64,000 nucleotides of DNA. It comes from Callipepla californica brunnescens. Its lineage: Eukaryota; Chordata; Aves; Galliformes; Odontophoridae. The stretch covers positions 1,488,001-1,552,000 of the forward strand of contig JALIRH010000039.1 of assembly GCA_023055505.1 (NCBI GenBank), read 5' to 3'. Under the pieces are notes generated by a model. The model saw only the letters and a program-made list of their open reading frames with translations. It made no database searches and had not been told where the DNA came from. Shown in pieces: positions 51,601 to 61,300 of the stretch. Position 1 is the first letter of the stretch; the number at the start of each line of letters is the position of its first letter. The position numbers and the translations under genes are program-made.

Positions 51601-52041
51601 CAAGCACTCCCATCATTCAGAAACACCATTATAATCTATAGCATCGAACATGCCTGACATCTCAGTCTGCACTGTAATGAAAAAAGCCTCACACTGACCC
51701 ATCTGCACAGGGACAGGTGGGCTTCTTTTGGAACAGCTCCACAGCAGTGAAGATAGGGGATATGTGTCCCTCTGCCTTGCTTGGAGCTGGGCGAATTAGC
51801 TCAGAATTAGCAGCTCGCTGGGAAAGGGAAGTCAAACTGCAGCTCTTCGGGTGAGAAAAATACTGTAATTCATGTAATATCTTTCCTAGGCACAGAGGCA
51901 GACGGGCGCTGGAGCTGCTGGTCGCTCTGGACCCCGTGCCAGTCGGGTTTGCAGCACCGCAGCCGGCAGTGCACCAACCCAGCCCCGCAGCATGGAGGGG
52001 GACCCTGCATGGGGAGAGATGTGCAGAGCTCCTCCTGCTGA
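33389..52041 (+). CDS. C8A: Complement component C8 alpha chain
   Basis: C8 alpha is a secreted, liver-made MACPF protein. With C8 beta and C8 gamma it binds C5b-7, inserts into the target membrane and seeds C9 polymerisation. Exons: 33389-33440 (tentative), 36820-36916, 37574-37718, 38661-38805, 40351-40540, 41730-41930, 43158-43398, 47212-47340, 48175-48332, 50368-50590, 51890-52041. All are in phase. The secure exons give about 559 codons after the propeptide, close to mature mammalian C8 alpha (about 554). Domains in order: TSP1 ([14 protein letters not shown]), LDLRA ([18 protein letters not shown]), MACPF with DYGTHF, EGF-like ([10 protein letters not shown]), and a second TSP1 ([10 protein letters not shown]). 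The cysteine in YDAICERL is the family residue that disulphide-bonds C8 gamma. The signal-peptide exon was not found. FYB2 diverges on the left; C8B converges on the right. Confidence 0.95.
33441..36819 (+). other. C8A: C8A 5' intron
   Basis: About 3.4 kb, AT-rich. It holds poly-T runs at 33927-33949 and about 35423-35440. No second 5' exon was recognised. Confidence 0.5.
33927..33949. repeat. Poly-T tract
   Basis: An uninterrupted run of 23 T on the plus strand. Confidence 0.95.
36820..36916 (+). CDS. C8A: C8A exon: start of mature chain, first TSP1
   Basis: The acceptor is ctctccttag and the donor GTAAGG. It encodes [19 protein letters not shown] and [13 protein letters not shown]. The WSEW motif is the usual C-mannosylation site of TSP1 modules. 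97 nt. Confidence 0.95.
37574..37718 (+). CDS. C8A: C8A exon: first TSP1, start of LDLRA
   Basis: The acceptor is ttcttgtgcag and the donor GTGAGT. It encodes [31 protein letters not shown] and [11 protein letters not shown]. 145 nt. Confidence 0.97.
38117..38380 (-). repeat. CR1 element 3' part
   Basis: Antisense CR1 in a C8A intron, starting tagaatggttggaaaagatt. Confidence 0.85.
38661..38805 (+). CDS. C8A: C8A exon: LDLRA, start of MACPF
   Basis: The acceptor is tgcactccag and the donor GTGAGT. It encodes [15 protein letters not shown] and RDGSDENDC, the calcium-binding acidic cluster of an LDLRA module, then [13 protein letters not shown]. 145 nt. Confidence 0.97.
39632..39660. repeat. 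(CA)n microsatellite
   Basis: About 14 uninterrupted CA dinucleotides in a C8A intron; probably length-polymorphic. Confidence 0.97.
40351..40540 (+). CDS. C8A: C8A exon: MACPF with C8 gamma-binding insertion
   Basis: The acceptor is tttccaaag and the donor GTAAGT. It encodes [40 protein letters not shown] and [13 protein letters not shown]. The TGT at 40466-40468 is the insertion cysteine that, in the human protein, bonds to C8 gamma. 190 nt. Confidence 0.97.
41730..41930 (+). CDS. C8A: C8A exon: MACPF, first membrane-inserting region
   Basis: The acceptor is ccactgtag and the donor GTAAAA. It encodes [32 protein letters not shown] and [18 protein letters not shown]. 201 nt, phase 0 to 0. 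Confidence 0.97.
43158..43398 (+). CDS. C8A: C8A exon: MACPF core with YGTHF signature
   Basis: The acceptor is ctacttgcag and the donor GTAAGA. It encodes [20 protein letters not shown], then [18 protein letters not shown] and [18 protein letters not shown] is the MACPF signature. 241 nt. Confidence 0.98.
43399..47211 (+). other. C8A: C8A largest recognised intron
   Basis: A 3.8-kb intron without CR1. It contains a transmembrane-like open frame around 44533-44760 (reported separately) and AATAAA hexamers at about 45234 and 45480; otherwise unique AT-rich sequence. Confidence 0.7.
44537..44760 (+). other. Open frame with membrane segment, possible alternative C8A end exon
   Basis: An open frame ends at TAG 44758-44760. 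It reads an acidic lead ([17 protein letters not shown]), a hydrophobic stretch ([20 protein letters not shown]) and a basic tail ([15 protein letters not shown]). An AG at 44535-44536 would let it splice in phase to the C8A exon ending at 43398. I do not recognise a family. It could be a chance intronic frame; no transcript evidence. Confidence 0.2.
47212..47340 (+). CDS. C8A: C8A exon: MACPF, second membrane-inserting region
   Basis: The acceptor is ttgcttcatag and the donor GTATGG. It encodes [36 protein letters not shown]. Diverged from mammals, but the TTCFG motif and both phases fit. 129 nt. Confidence 0.93.
48175..48332 (+). CDS. C8A: C8A exon: end of MACPF
   Basis: The acceptor is caacttcttag and the donor GTAAGG. 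It encodes [39 protein letters not shown], strongly conserved with C8 alpha. 158 nt. Confidence 0.97.
48333..50367 (+). other. C8A: C8A intron
   Basis: About 2 kb of unique sequence; no repeat or extra exon recognised. Confidence 0.7.
50368..50590 (+). CDS. C8A: C8A exon: MACPF tail and EGF-like module
   Basis: The acceptor is tccatgcag and the donor GTGAGG. It encodes [36 protein letters not shown], and [17 protein letters not shown]. 223 nt. Confidence 0.98.
51087..51108. repeat. Poly-T tract
   Basis: A run of about 22 T in the last C8A intron, near a CR1 copy. Confidence 0.9.
51196..51345 (-). repeat. CR1 fragment
   Basis: Antisense CR1 with cattaagggctggaaaagcc, followed by the atgtccctcagtgccacatc block. 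Confidence 0.88.
51890..52041 (+). CDS. C8A: C8A terminal exon: C-terminal TSP1
   Basis: The acceptor is ctttcctag. It encodes [35 protein letters not shown] and GRDVQSSSC, then TGA at 52039-52041. WSCWSLW is the C-mannosylation motif. Confidence 0.98.
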
Positions 52042-52390
52042 ACCCAGCATCGTTCTGTAAGCACGAGCTCAGGGCGGTTCTGGGCTCTACGTACCACAGG
52101 TATGAAATGCATGAGCTAGAAATGTTTACTTGCGGACATTTTTATGTTTGCCTTTGGGAAGCAAATTAAAAGCTCTGCATAAAACCTTGCGTTTTTATGC
52201 AGCTGGTATTGACATATGTACCATGAAACTTTTATAAGTTGGCAGCGTCAGATTCTTGCGTCTAGCATATTGGACAGGGCTGTGTCTTCAGCAAAGCCAT
52301 ATGCCGAGCTGCGTGGAGGAAGCTTAAGCCCAAAGATGTTCAAGGAGCCATTGTGAAATATGAACTCAAACTGATGAAGATTCTTACATC

Positions 52391-52400
52391 AATAAATAAA
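52391..52400 (+). terminator. C8A: Probable C8A polyadenylation signal
   Basis: Two overlapping AATAAA hexamers (AATAAATAAA), 350 nt after the C8A stop, a typical spacing. Confidence 0.6.
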
Positions 52401-53439
52401 GTAACAGAGAGTCCGGGAGGAAACCATTCTTTAAGGGATGCTCACACAGGGGCAGACTTCTCTTGGGCCAGAGATGGGCTGATTGGCACATGGGCATTTT
52501 ATCCCCCAGGCACCCAGAGCCAGGGAAGTTGCTCCTGGGCTGCTTGATTTAAAGGTCTTTTCTGAATGTAAGGTATAAATCTCAGCACAGGAATATACAC
52601 GGTATCAAACTGCATCCAGAGCCCACAGCTCAGCCCTCTTAATGAACTGCCACAGAACCCAGGGAGGACAGAAGGCAAGTGGCACTTCATTTCACTGCAC
52701 TTTGCATTGCAGGGAGGGAAAGGAGGGGAAAAAAAGCCCTGAGAAGGAATCAGGCATTATGAACAGCAACAAAACCTCAAAGCACAAAGGAGCACTTCTA
52801 CATACATTTGAATGGAAAGCGGGAGTAGAAAGGAATTGTGGTTTAATGAAAGAAATTGCTCAGCTCTAGCTCTGATGCTTGGAAATGCTTGTTTTTCAAC
52901 AGTGTGTCAGTGGTGATTTAGAGGCTGGCACGCAGCTGATGTAAATCAGTGTAGCTCCTTCACTGCAGCTGATTTATGCTACCTGAAGACCCGGCCCCAT
53001 ATTTTCTTTTGTGTGCACATTTGCCAAAAGACAATTTTTTATTTTTTTTTAAAGCACTTCTTTTTTTGCTTGGAAGTGAAACTGCAAGCTCTTCTTCTTT
53101 TTGTAGGGGGGATAAGGAAATAACAAACTATGTTGTCTCAAACACTGAGATTTGATTTTTCAGTGAAAAATTACTATGACATGTTTCTAAGACGCAGGCA
53201 AATGTGTGAAAAAACTGTGGCCTTTTTGCCAAGCCTGCGTCCCCAGGTGAAGTCTGCACTCATCCAGAGATAGATTTGCTCCCCAGAGCTTAGATCTGAT
53301 GTCTTCTATGCTGAGAAAATGCAGCAGCATGAAACAGCTGTTGATGTAGGTGTGATTTAGGCAGCCTGGCGGAATGTGAGCAAAGCAGCGATTTTTCCAC
53401 TATGGTTTTATCAATACTCCTTTACATGGGGCTGGAACA

Positions 53440-53768
53440 TTATGAGGGACATGGTCAGTGGGCACAGTGACGATGGGTTGACGGTTGGATTTGGAGACTT
53501 GGGCTTGATAAAGAAATTCTTTACTGTGAGGATGGTGAGACACTAGCACAGGTTGCCCAGAGAGGTTGTGGATCCTTCCTCCCTGGAAGCATTCAAAGCC
53601 AGGCTGGATGAGGCTGTGAGCAACTTGGTCTAGAGGGAGGTGTCCTGCCTATAGCAGGGGGGTTGGAACTAGATGATCTTAAAGGTCCCTTCCAACCCAA
53701 ACCATTCTATGACTCTATGACCTTAGAGGTTGCTTCCAATCTTAATGATTCTATGACTCTATGATTAT
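53440..53768 (+). repeat. Nested CR1 pair
   Basis: An outer sense-strand CR1 (53440 to about 53494, resuming about 53719 to 53768) is split by an inner complete CR1 3' end (about 53495-53718). Both end in the ctatgactctatga motif, and the outer halves join as a continuous CR1 consensus-like sequence. Confidence 0.8.
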
Positions 53769-55514
53769 GTAGAAATCACAACTGTTTTGGCTCATGGGTG
53801 GCTTCTCACCTGTGCACAGACAGCTTGTGATGAAACCCAAGAGCAAATGAGAGCGAAGCCACCGCAGAGGGTTTCTGTGGCCAAGGGGAAGAAATTAATG
53901 AAGGGAAAGACTTGCTGCCTAGGAGGCTGGAGAGTGGAGGCCCGTGGGAAGATGACCTGCAGTCTCACCTCTGGAGGCATTTCTACAAGGCTGGAGAATC
54001 ACCAAAACCAGAGAAACCCAAGTGATTAAAGAACTGAATGAAAACCACCACCAAGAAGGGTTGGGCAGCAGCCCCTTTCCTGTGCTCACCCAGAACTCAG
54101 GCATATTTCTCCCCAGAGCTCAGAGCAGGGAACTGCAGTCCAGGGAAAGGGAGAAGCTGCCCACAAAGTCTGTTTAAAATAAAAATAAATAAATAAAAAG
54201 ATTACAAGCAATTACACATTTACAATGCCAGTCAAAGAAGTTAATATTTCTCCTGCTGAAGTGGCCAGCATGAGAGCTGTGCTAGATGAGATAAGCAGCA
54301 AAAACATACATTTTTTACTTAAACTAAAAGCTTAGAGGGTACAATAAAACACTGCGGTTCCACCCTGGCTTTAATGAATGGATTTTCCCCTCTTGCACAT
54401 TGACATACATTTGATATAGTTATTTATCCTATATATTTCTTGCGGCATACTTCCCAGGAGACCTTGTTTATCTCTCTCATAAGTACATGATGGATGTAAG
54501 GTGCTTTGGATAAATGGTATCACAATCAGATATTTTTATGGATATAGGCAAACCGGGTTATTAACAAAGGAAGGGCAGAGAGGAACCAGTACACAAAAGA
54601 AAATAGCAAATGATTGATGACAATACACCTGAGGTTGCAAGGTGCAGGCTCCAGATAACCAGTTAACAGGAGAGGAAATAAGGGCAGTGCCTGAGACAGA
54701 GCTGTTTCCCACCTTGGGGTCAATGTCACGCTAGCTGCCCCAATGCACGCATCCCTCCCAGCCCTCCATTTCACAGCAGCTGAGGACTGCCCACTGGAAG
54801 CAGCTCTGAAATTGTCACCTTCCTCTCCATATACTGTTAACACAGTGCTAACAGAAAGAAACAAAACATCAAACCTACCCCAAACTGCAAAAGACAAGAG
54901 AAATGACAAAAGACAGGAGACAAAAACAAAAGAAATGCCAGATCCTGGGGAGTTTGGAAGAGGCTGACATTTGTTGTGCTGCTGTACCGTGCCCAACACA
55001 GTGAGAGTCTGAGTGTTAACAATGGTAGCACATAATGGTAATAATTGCTGTGTTGTTGATTTACACAACCAGGGGGCGTTAAAATAGGATACAAAAGGAA
55101 ATCTGCAGGCATCATTTGGCCTGAAAACTGACAGCTTGCTTTGGTGCTTATTGGGCTCTATTTTGAGTACTGCAGAATAACCCACTGATGGCAATCTAGG
55201 GACTGTTATCCCCTCTATGTGGACTACTGGGTCACTTTTGATGCAGTCTCTCTGTCAGTGTCCATTACTTTCTCCGTATAGCAGATCTCTTCTATGCCCT
55301 CAGGGGCCTGGGTGGGGACAGGAGTGCTGCCAAGTCGCCCGGCCCTCCCATCACATCAGTGCAAGGGCTCATGGATCAGCCACCCCTGTGATAGCCTAGA
55401 CCACATCCCAGCTTCACAAGCAAACAAATCCCAGCTGGAAATCAGCCAGACCCATTTTTGATGTTAGGTACAGTAAGAATCAGGCTGGTTCTGTGCAGGG
55501 TAAGTGGGGCACAG

Positions 55515-55735
55515 ACTCACAGAGTCACAAAATCATTTAGGTTAAAAAAGGCCTTCATGATCATCGAGTCCAACCATTAGTCTGATACCAAGACCCATCA
55601 CAAAACCACGTCCCTTAGTGCCATGGCCATGCATGTCTTGAATACGTCAAGGGATGGGGACCCCACCACTTCCCTGGGCAGTCCGTTCCAACGCTATAAA
55701 CACTCTCCCTGTGAGGTAATTCTTCCCAATATCAT
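55515..55735 (-). repeat. CR1 fragment
   Basis: Antisense CR1 starting cagagtcacaaaatcattta and including the ccaccacttccctgggcag block. Confidence 0.85.
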
Positions 55736-55880
55736 GACATGAGAATTACAGCTTACCAAAAATACTGCTTCTGGAGTTTCCTAAGCCATATTGACTGGAT
55801 CCATCACACACTGCAGCAGCAACATCTTCAGGAACACATAGGTGACAAAACCAGCGATACAGAATGACCACAGATTTAAA

Positions 55881-55936
55881 GAATCATAGAATGGTTTGGG
55901 TTGGAGGGCACCTGTAAGATCACCTAGTTCCAACCT
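55881..55936 (-). repeat. CR1 tip
   Basis: Antisense CR1 3' tip: atcatagaatggtttgggtt followed by ggagggcacc. Confidence 0.85.
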
Positions 55937-58216
55937 AAAGAAACCCATATTAAGATTACACATCTGATCTAGGGTAGGAATACAGTATGAGATGCAACAA
56001 AGCCCATTGATACACCAGCCTTAGCCAGGGAAATGGGCTTAACAGTGGAGAACATGCATGCGTTGTGTCCGCAGCCTTCTTGTTTTCATACCTGGGTTAT
56101 TAATGTCAACTTGCATGGAAAGTGGAAGTGAGAAACCCCAGTAAAAGATAGTACCAAAATTTAATGCATATCAAAATGAAACAATAAAACCTTCAGCACA
56201 AAATTTTTTATTACCCTCCAGGTCATCGTAAATTGTTAGCTAGTTAAATCAAAGCACAAAATCACAAGGACAGAATAAAGTTATGTCCTTTATGGGAGGC
56301 TTCTAGAGCCTATAGGCTCAATATGCAACCACTATTGAAATGATACACCAGGTACACTGTCCTGCTTGTCTTGAAGACTGCCAAATCTTTCTTCCTTCAA
56401 AAAAACCCCAACCCAAATCCAAATATGCAAATTCAGGCATTGCCACTTGATGATCAGGAAGGTGGGTCACATTTACAAAAGCCACTCTACTTATCTGACA
56501 AGGTTCCTCAATCAGATAAGATCAAGTAGCAGCACTGCAGTGCATACTCTCACAGGTAGTACCCATGAACCAATGCAAGCTGGTGACTGGGCTCCTCTGT
56601 TGCATAACTTCCACAGTGCCCCTTTAAAAACCATGAAGAAAAATGCAGATAGTATTAGCAGTGACCTCTTTGACCATGCCCCTGAACGAGCCACTTGGTA
56701 AATTCCTACCACACAAAAGGCATAACAGTTCCACAGTGGAAGATGGAAATGTTGTGGGTTGGCAGCTCAATTACATATGTAGCCCATTATGAGTAAAGAG
56801 TGAGCTGCTTTTACATATGCACATACGCAATGTGCTCTTCCTTTCTTAAAGCTGTCACACAAACCTTGTTGATAAGTGTGGAGGCGGCATGAGGGCTAAA
56901 ACTAAATGCATGTTCCATTGTTCAGATGTCAGAGAGCCTGAGATGTTCTTACAGGAACTGCATTTAGACAACATCAGTCTGAAAGAAGAGAAACTGGTGA
57001 TATCAACCCATCATCACCAGATTCCTTAAAAGCCTTCCTAAGAGTGTTTGACCTTGATGATGTTGGAAGACTCAAAACACACACAAATAACTTCGCAATG
57101 GTTGCACCATTTTTCCAAAGCAAAGCTTTCTGTTTTTTTTTTCTATCATGCCCCACCAAATGTCTGTGTAAAAATCATTAAATACCAAACAAGCTGTAGG
57201 AGGAAAGTCCCTGGATCGTTCACTCTCAGTTGAGTCACAGAGCAGTGCACAGAGGCACAATTGCCTCTTTTGTAGGGCCTGGACTGTGACATGTGGCTTT
57301 AGGGATGGTAACAATGGGCAAACCATGCATTTTACTTTGTCTCATTTCATAGCAAACTCTCTCCATCTCTCATGACCTAACCTGTAAGCAGTCATCTCTG
57401 CTGCCTTCCCAAAGCCCCAAGCAGCAGCAGGAGCAGCAGCTGCTTTCCCATTCCCTGTCCCAGTAGCATCCCTCTGTCCTTCTCCGACCCCTCCAAAGAA
57501 AGAGTATCTGAGTGTATCAGGGTGCACTCAGTGTGCCTGTTCTACTTCTGAATGCACAGGAGGAAACTTGTCTCTGCAGTATGAGTACAACTGCTGTGCA
57601 GTTGCATAACAATGCCTCGATGTCACCAGACTGTGCTTCACAATTTGGTTTTCACTCCTTCAAACAACTTCTAATATGACAGACAATTTAAGTTAAATAT
57701 CATAAATAGGGAAACTGGGGTAGTGGCTTTAAATGTCACGCTAGATACTATCGTGCTCATTGAGATTTAGATTTTAATACTCAGTATTTCACTCCACGTG
57801 ACACAGCTGTCTTCTTAAAAGCTGCATATAGCTCATATTCTGGTGCACGTAAGATCAAACAGTCTTTTCTTATCTCAAAGGAACCTTAAAAAATAAAACA
57901 GCAGAACTTAAAATCACACAACGATCTCTTCCTACCAAATAAGGCAGGAGATACAGCTTGTCCCTATTATCTCATTGCCATAGAGGCACAGAAGACTATT
58001 AAGAACAGTAAGCACAATCAGAGCACAGGACAACTGCAAAGCATGCCCAAAGCTGTGATGCTACCAATGCCTTCTGAAATTTCCCCAACTGCAATGCACT
58101 GCGATGAGACCCACAAATGGAGTAAAGCCAATGTAGCAAGCCAGTCAGGTAACACCTTCCCACTCAGTTTGCAAGCTGGTCACTGTGTGTACACTGAGTT
58201 CTTAATGATTTTCCCT

Positions 58217-58368
58217 CTAGCAAGTAACTGTTTCAGCATCTGGACCCGAACACGATGAGCCACCATTCTGCGGTGCAGGGTTGTCGCATTGCCTCCTCCT
58301 CGTTCGTTGACCTCCTGAGCACGGAGACCAGCTGGCCCAGCAACCCCAGTTTCCATTAATAGCAGCAT
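58217..58368 (-). CDS. C8B: C8B terminal exon: C-terminal TSP1
   Basis: The acceptor is ttattttccag. It encodes DAAINGNWGCWASWSPCSGG, RRRQCDNPAPQNGGSSCSG and AETVTC, then a stop. The WGCWASW motif is the TSP1 C-mannosylation signature. Confidence 0.97.
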
Positions 58369-61300
58369 CTGGAAAATAAAAACCAAGGACTGTCAGAATA
58401 AAGCAGCTCTTTCCATGGGGAGAGCTGTCAGCTTCCATGAATCATACTGAAATACAAACAGCTCTGCCCCATCCACACCAGCACCAACATGCTCAAGTCA
58501 TTAACAGTTAGCAATAGTTTTAAGATGTTTAATTCACTGATCAGCATTTCTGGTGTTTGTTCAAACTACATTTTGCATGTCAAGGACAAGAAAAACGTAT
58601 CAATCAGATTTATTTTTGGTTATAGTGCGTTTCTCTCTCTGACCTAATCCAACCCTAACTAAGGAAAAGAGCAACTAAACTCATGTCAGCCACGTTTTGA
58701 GGTGTTAGGGATAATGTCAGCACGTTCTCCTTCAGTGAACAACAGCTTGAATATTCAGCTTTCTACCCACTGCTTTTCCTATTACAATGTCTTCTTCTGG
58801 ACCCTGAGCACGTGAGTGACAGAAATTCAAAATCCTGGAAACCACAGAGCCGAACACAGGAGCAACACAGAAAAGAAGGGAAGGGGATTGAGAAGGGAAG
58901 TTTTATGCTGACAATTGGATGGATGTGAGTCTCTGGGAGTCAGATGCGATTACATGTGTGCTAAGCAAACCGGAACAAGGTGTAAATGACTCCACAGTTT
59001 AAGGTTGAACAGACTGGCTTAGAAACACCTCCAAAACTGACCCTTTGCTTGGTGAAATCTTGGCTTACAGTGTATTTCAGCCTGGCTTTGGTAGGACACA
59101 GTCATGCAGAATGAGAACTGGATAAAAGACTGTAAACAAAGAGCGGTGATAAATGCAGTGCAGCAAAGTGTGGGATGGTGCCAGAGCTCTGGCTGCCTGA
59201 GACCCAGTATTATTTAGCATCTAGATTAATGAGCTGGAAGAAGTAAACAAAATGATTAAATTCACAGGTCGTCCTAAACTAGAAGGAGTTAGAACATCAG
59301 TCAGGAGACAGCGCTGATACAGAGCGACCAAGAAGGCTTCAAAACAACATAATAAGATTTTAAGATTAAAATGCATGGCAATGTATCTAAAGAAAAACAG
59401 TTTGCAACATACGAACTGGATCAAAGGGAAGAACTTGGGAAACTGAACTGCTGGAGACCTGAGGACTGAGGTGGATTGTAAATGAGGCAGGAGTTCATAT
59501 TTTGGTATGAGTGCAGAGTGGGTTTATGCAGCTTTAAACTGCACAAGTGAAGTCAACCCTGTGTTTGTGCAGAGAAATATAAGAGCATGCAGGCAAAGAG
59601 TGCTTGTCCCCTTTGAGGGATCCTAATCCCATGTCCTGGGCTGGATGGAGCGGGGTCAGCAGCACAGGCACTGCCCTGCAGCCCTGAGGGTCCCACTCAC
59701 CTGTCCTGCTGGGGGTCTCACAGGCAGTGCCACGGTGGCTGAGGGGACAGATGCACTCACACCGCGTTCCTGAAAGTGAGCAGAGATGTTGTGGTTACAG
59801 ACTTCAGTTACGTTACATTCCCCTGCAGACACCTGTTCCTTTTGGGTGCTGCAAGGGAAGGGATAGAGAGTGAAATCACGTCGGCAGGCTTCTCTGGTGG
59901 AGAAAGTATAAAACAGCAATAAAGCAGAGAAATGGAAGTATGCTGCTGCCCCACTTGCCTCCCCAGCAAGTCCCCTGCCCCTCTCCAGACAGATTTCGTG
60001 GCAGGGTCAGAGAGGAGCAAATTGTGCACAGGGAACACCTGCCTAACCCCACTCAGACCTTCCAGGACTGGAGGAGAGCTCCCACTCGAGAAAATAATGG
60101 TCATTAAAAGCCTCTTGTTCAGAAGTTCCTACACAAACTGATCCTGATCCTGAGAAGTTATTGAACCAAGGGTAATTATGAGATAAATCCTTAAGTGCTA
60201 CAATCAGCTCGCTGGTACCTGAGGCAATCGTTTTGCCTTAGACACATTTAGATGATAACGATTCTCATCAGGACTTTTGCAGATGCAGACTGGAATTAGG
60301 GACTTGAAAAAATGGTCCCTCAGTTAGAAGCCCTCATCACATCACGTATCTCTGTTTAGGCAGCAGTTTTCATTCCATTTGATTACTTTTCCCCCTCACT
60401 TTTAAATCACAGCCTGCTTACAAACGAGGACAGCTTCTATTAAAAATGGGGGGGAGGAGATGGTGTTAACTGTGCTTGGCACTTACGTGGTGCTTTTCAC
60501 CTTCAAAACACTTTAACAAGCACTAATTAATGCTGAGACAGTATTCACTTCTCTGGGATGGTGGAAGCAAACTTAAAAGCAAAGGAGGAGACATTGAGTT
60601 GTTTTTGGTAAGTACTTTACTGAGACAGGAGCAAAATGTTCTATGGAGCTGATACAGATAAACACTCCCATTAAAAAGGTGCATCCTGTGACCTACTGTG
60701 TTGACTACACAGCATCGTTCTACAAATAGGGGCCACCTAGAGGGAGGTGACCCTGCCTATAGCAGGGGGGTTGGAATGAGATGACATCAAGGTCTCTTCC
60801 AACCCAAACCATTCTGCGTTTCTATGACACTCTTATAACCTATTTTTTTTATTACCTGGAAAAGAAATGTCAGGAACAACTGAAGAGCTGATGACTTGCT
60901 CAGCCTCCTTCCTCCCCACAGATTCCATGCTGACTGCTGCTAGAGAAGCAGTGTGACACCCTCCTACCTTTCAAAACTGGGATCCCATTGCCCTGGCACG
61001 GAGCACAGCGACAAGAACTGGTCTCCAGCTGAAACTCATCAAGAGCCCGGCGCAGATTTTCTTTTATTGTCAATGCATTAGCGAAGTCAGCTGGAGTCAC
61101 CAGCTGATACAGAGGCTGTACCTAAAAGGATGGAAAAAGCAGCACTCAACACAGTGTTCAGGATGGTGCAAGCATGTCACAGCTCTGTGGGAGCACGGCT
61201 GGCAAGAGAAATGAGGGCCTTGTGCTACATGCCCCAGGCTTCCCGTTAGTATTTCTTTAAACCTACTAAACAGCATGGCAGCATGATCACGAATTCTTGC

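Larger units (their letters stand above)
52042..58216. other. Convergent spacer between C8A and C8B
   Basis: Holds the 3' UTRs of both genes and a 6-kb stretch without recognisable exons. Overlapping AATAAA hexamers at 52391-52400 probably end C8A. Contains a nested CR1 pair (53440-53768) and CR1 copies at 55515-55735 and 55881-55936. Confidence 0.7.
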
